A stretch of DNA of 15,271 bases from an uncultured Lachnospiraceae bacterium (GTDB lineage: Bacteria; Bacillota; Clostridia; Lachnospirales; Lachnospiraceae), in NCBI GenBank assembly GCA_910577655.1, contig CAJTOW010000093.1, positions 1 to 15,271 of the forward strand. Reading direction: 5' to 3'. The position numbers were made by a program, and so were the translations under genes. A model generated the notes under the pieces. That model was not told where the DNA came from, searched no databases, and worked only from the letters and a program-made list of their open reading frames with translations. Below, piece by piece: positions 13,568-15,271 of this stretch (its first letter is position 1; the number at the start of each line of letters is the position of its first letter).

Positions 13568-14577
13568 CAGGCTTCTCCTCCTTCTATTGCCATTTTCATT
13601 ATTGTAGTCTGATCCATATCCGAACCGGATACTTCCCCGACAAGACGTCCCCGGCACATAACGTAGATCCGGTCACACATGCCGATCAGCTCCGGAAGCT
13701 CGGATGAAATCATCAGGATTGCCAGACCCTTCCTGGCCAGCTCCGTCATATGGGCATAGATTTCAAATTTCGCGCCTACGTCGATTCCCCTAGTCGGCTC
13801 ATCAAGAATCAGGACCCTGGGATTAATCAGGAACCATTTGGAAAGAACCACCTTCTGCTGGTTTCCGCCGCTTAAATTTTCCACCCTGGCATTAAGGGTC
13901 GGCGTTTTCACCCTAAACAGGTTCACCATCTCACTTACCACACGGTTTTCTTCTCCCAGCGCCAGCATCCTGCTCTTCAAAAGGCGTGTGTCCAGGCTGG
14001 ACAAAGCAATATTTTCCCGGACGGAGCGGCAGCCTACAAATCCGAACTGTCGCCGGTCCTCGGATACCATGGCCAGTCCCTGCCGTTTTGCATCTGCCGG
14101 ATGCCTGATAGAGACTGCTTTTCCGTCTATGAGCACTTCTCCACTTTCCAGGGGATCCATTCCAAATACCGCCCTGGCCAGCTCTGTACGTCCGGCCCCC
14201 ATAAGGCCTGCCATTCCTACGATCTCGCCTCTCTTAATATGAAGGGAGATATCATGGAACTGGGTTCCGCAGCAGCTCTTAAGCTCAAGCCCGCCATCCC
14301 GGAGGGGCACGGTCTCCTTGGGATAAATATTTTCCAGCTTACGCCCCACCATATGGGCGATCAGGGTATCGTGATCCAGCTTCCCGACTGGCGCCGTATG
14401 CACCACCTTCCCGTCCCGCATCACCGTCACCTCATCTGCAATCTGGAAAATCTCCTCCAGCCGGTGTGATATGTAGATAAAACTGATTCCTCTGGCCTGG
14501 AGCTGCCTGATCTTTGCAAAAAGAATCTCTACCTCCTTATCTGTAATGGCTGAGGTAGGCTCATCCATAAAGTATAG
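13567..14577 (-). pseudogene. 5'-truncated sugar ABC transporter ATPase (RbsA/MglA type)
   Basis: Full-length members are about 500 residues with two tandem NBDs. Here 333 residues remain from MDEPTSAITDKEV. This keeps the first NBD's Walker B, D-loop and switch His (YISHRLEEIF) but lacks its Walker A, Q-loop and signature. The second NBD is complete: GLMGAGRTEL (the usual variant P-loop), LSGGNQQK, and LILDEPTRGIDVG. Three codons upstream of the Met (LYF) are still plausible ATPase sequence. After a few more codons the frame hits TAG at 14596-14598 in unrelated DNA belonging to a mobile element. I therefore call it disrupted by insertion. The missing N-terminal part may lie on the far side of the element. 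A shortened protein could still be made from ATG 14568, since GGGG lies about 9 nt upstream, but it could not hydrolyse ATP at the first site. Confidence 0.88.
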
Positions 14578-14660
14578 CCCCGTCCCCGCAACTCTCTAAA
14601 ATGGCGGTTTGAACGGTATGTAAAGCTGTGTTTTGTGTTTCTTCTTTAAATTATCCATCG

Positions 14661-14690
14661 AAAAAAGCATGACCACCGCCATGCCTTTTT
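14661..14690 (-). terminator. Terminator of the transposase operon
   Basis: On the minus strand AAAAAGGCATG, an 8-nt loop and CATGCTTTTTT form an 11-bp stem (with one G-U pair) ending in a U-tract, about 77 nt after the TnpC-like stop. It would limit read-through from the transposon into the truncated ATPase. A 35-codon frame (14596-14703) that runs across it is unlikely to be a gene. Confidence 0.75.
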
Positions 14691-14767
14691 CTCTCACAAA
14701 CATGTCGTCTCACTTTCCTGCCTGCGGCCTATTCTCCCAGGCTATGTACCATCTCTCCTTCCTACCC

Positions 14768-15154
14768 CTACATGAATTTTTTCAGCACCCCCACATTCTT
14801 CTTTGCCAGCGCCTTTTTCGCCACCTCCAGTTCCTGCCTCAGCTGCTCATTTTCCTTCCGCAGTCTTTCTACCTCCTGCTGGGACATCGCAAGCTCATGG
14901 TTCATCGCCATGTCCAGCACCTCACGCCTGGGATCTGCCAGGCCCGCCTGCTGTTCCAGGGCACGGTCGATCTCCTTCCTCACCTGCGGGTTCTTATAAA
15001 AGAATCCCCTGGACAGGCCGGTCCTCTCCATCAGCTTCTGGATGCTGACCTTCTCCCCATCATCCACCATGCGGACGATCTCCCGTCTGGCCTTTTCGAT
15101 CTTTGCTTCGCTGGCCTGCTTATTGACCGCCAGCATCCTGTCGTATTTGTTCAT
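14768..15154 (-). CDS. Tn554 TnpC-like protein (DUF6262 type)
   Basis: The protein is 128 residues, all helical. The N-terminus is MNKYDRMLAVNKQAS, a pattern I associate with TnpC/DUF6262 proteins. A winged-helix or HTH-like segment (about 36-62) contains VSIQKLMERTGLSRGFFYKN. The C-terminal half (about 90-120) is a heptad coiled coil (QEVERLRKENEQLRQELEV). TnpC influences the orientation and efficiency of Tn554 integration and probably binds DNA alongside the recombinases. The start ATG 15154 has GGAGG 7 nt upstream and overlaps the end of the preceding gene by 35 nt, indicating coupling. The identification comes from family memory of these motifs and the gene arrangement. Confidence 0.75.
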   Translation of the reverse strand: MNKYDRMLAVNKQASEAKIEKARREIVRMVDDGEKVSIQKLMERTGLSRGFFYKNPQVRKEIDRALEQQAGLADPRREVLDMAMNHELAMSQQEVERLRKENEQLRQELEVAKKALAKKNVGVLKKFM

Positions 15155-15271
15155 ATTCTTCCTCCCATCCGTCCAGACATTCCAGAATCTTCAAGGACAT
15201 CTGATGCCTTGCCTGCCGTGTCTCATCCGCGAGAGTCTGGTTGCTCATTTTCCGATAATATTTCACATTGA
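15120..15271 (-). CDS. C-terminal tail of a probable TnpB-type recombinase (5' end beyond window)
   Basis: An open frame enters from the right edge and ends at TAA 15120-15122. It encodes about 50 residues, including NVKYYRKMSNQTLADETRQA, then RHQMSLKILECLDGWEEEYE. This polar helical tail carries no catalytic motif. Its identity rests on the 35-nt overlap with the TnpC-like gene, the arrangement known for tnpB-tnpC in Tn554-like elements. The recombinase domain, with its Arg-His-Arg-Tyr residues, would lie beyond the window. Confidence 0.55.
   Translation of the reverse strand, partial: NVKYYRKMSNQTLADETRQARHQMSLKILECLDGWEEEYEQIRQDAGGQ

Larger units (their letters stand above)
14585..15271. 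mobile_element. End of a Tn554-like transposon inserted in the ABC ATPase gene
   Basis: Unrelated DNA replaces the expected N-terminal part of the ATPase from about 14578-14590 onward. It carries a TnpC-like gene, the overlapping tail of an upstream gene, and a terminator that closes that operon. Tn554-family elements encode TnpA and TnpB tyrosine recombinases plus TnpC in this order, and they lack long terminal inverted repeats. I see none here. The exact junction is uncertain by roughly 10 bp, and the element continues beyond the right edge. Confidence 0.7.

Noticed and set aside
14596..14703. 35-codon minus-strand frame between the transposon operon and the ATPase
   Set aside because: It runs through the transposon terminator hairpin, has only a weak ribosome binding site, and its stop marks the end of non-ATPase DNA. 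Probably chance.
14633..15271. Plus-strand 212-codon frame at the right edge
   Set aside because: It is antisense to the TnpC-like gene and the upstream recombinase tail. The minus-strand reading has the ribosome binding site and the coiled coil.
1..15271. CRISPR array, tRNA or rRNA genes
   Set aside because: No regularly spaced short repeats with variable spacers, no tRNA cloverleaf and no rRNA sequence were seen by eye. The only array is the contiguous 38-bp tandem repeat, which has no spacers.

Overview
The window looks like chromosome from a spore-forming gut Firmicute, most likely a Lachnospiraceae (Clostridium cluster XIVa) member. The basis is gene order and content: rpsU, yqfC, yqfD, phoH and ybeY in one line, sporulation proteins, ANTAR-type regulation, strong GGAGG ribosome binding sites and a moderately high GC content. 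Genus cannot be read from the sequence.

Region 1 (1-6546, all on the minus strand) is conserved housekeeping and sporulation DNA. Transcription runs from rpsU (bS21), through a long palindromic terminator, into yqfC-yqfD-phoH-ybeY, a DUF3048 lipoprotein, a small membrane-anchored BofC-like protein, and then a flavoprotein of the HI0933/BaiN family that has its own strong sigma-A promoter and is cut by the left window edge. A 38-bp tandem repeat lies across the yqfD stop codon in front of phoH.

Region 2 (6625-9188, plus strand) is a two-gene signalling unit. It encodes a response regulator with receiver, coiled coil and ANTAR RNA-binding domain, followed 2 nt later by a 609-residue histidine kinase. 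The first ~245 residues of the kinase look like a sugar-transporter ABC ATPase in which every ATP-binding motif is degenerate; GAF, HisKA_2 and HATPase domains follow. This pseudo-NBD sensor kinase is the most unusual item in the window.

Region 3 (9288-14577, minus strand, convergent with region 2) is a carbohydrate ABC importer operon: two-NBD ATPase, permease, lipoprotein binding protein, a cytoplasmic CE15-like (glucuronoyl-esterase-type) hydrolase, and a second permease. I infer that the kinase uses its dead NBD to dock on this permease or a related one, and that the ANTAR regulator controls the transporter mRNA by antitermination. The importer ATPase has lost its first ~165 codons.

Region 4 (about 14585 to the right edge) is the end of a mobile element that caused that loss. 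It carries a Tn554 TnpC-like (DUF6262-type) protein, the C-terminal tail of an upstream overlapping gene (probably a TnpB-type recombinase), and a terminator. The importer is therefore probably inactive, or only reconstituted after excision, in this strain.
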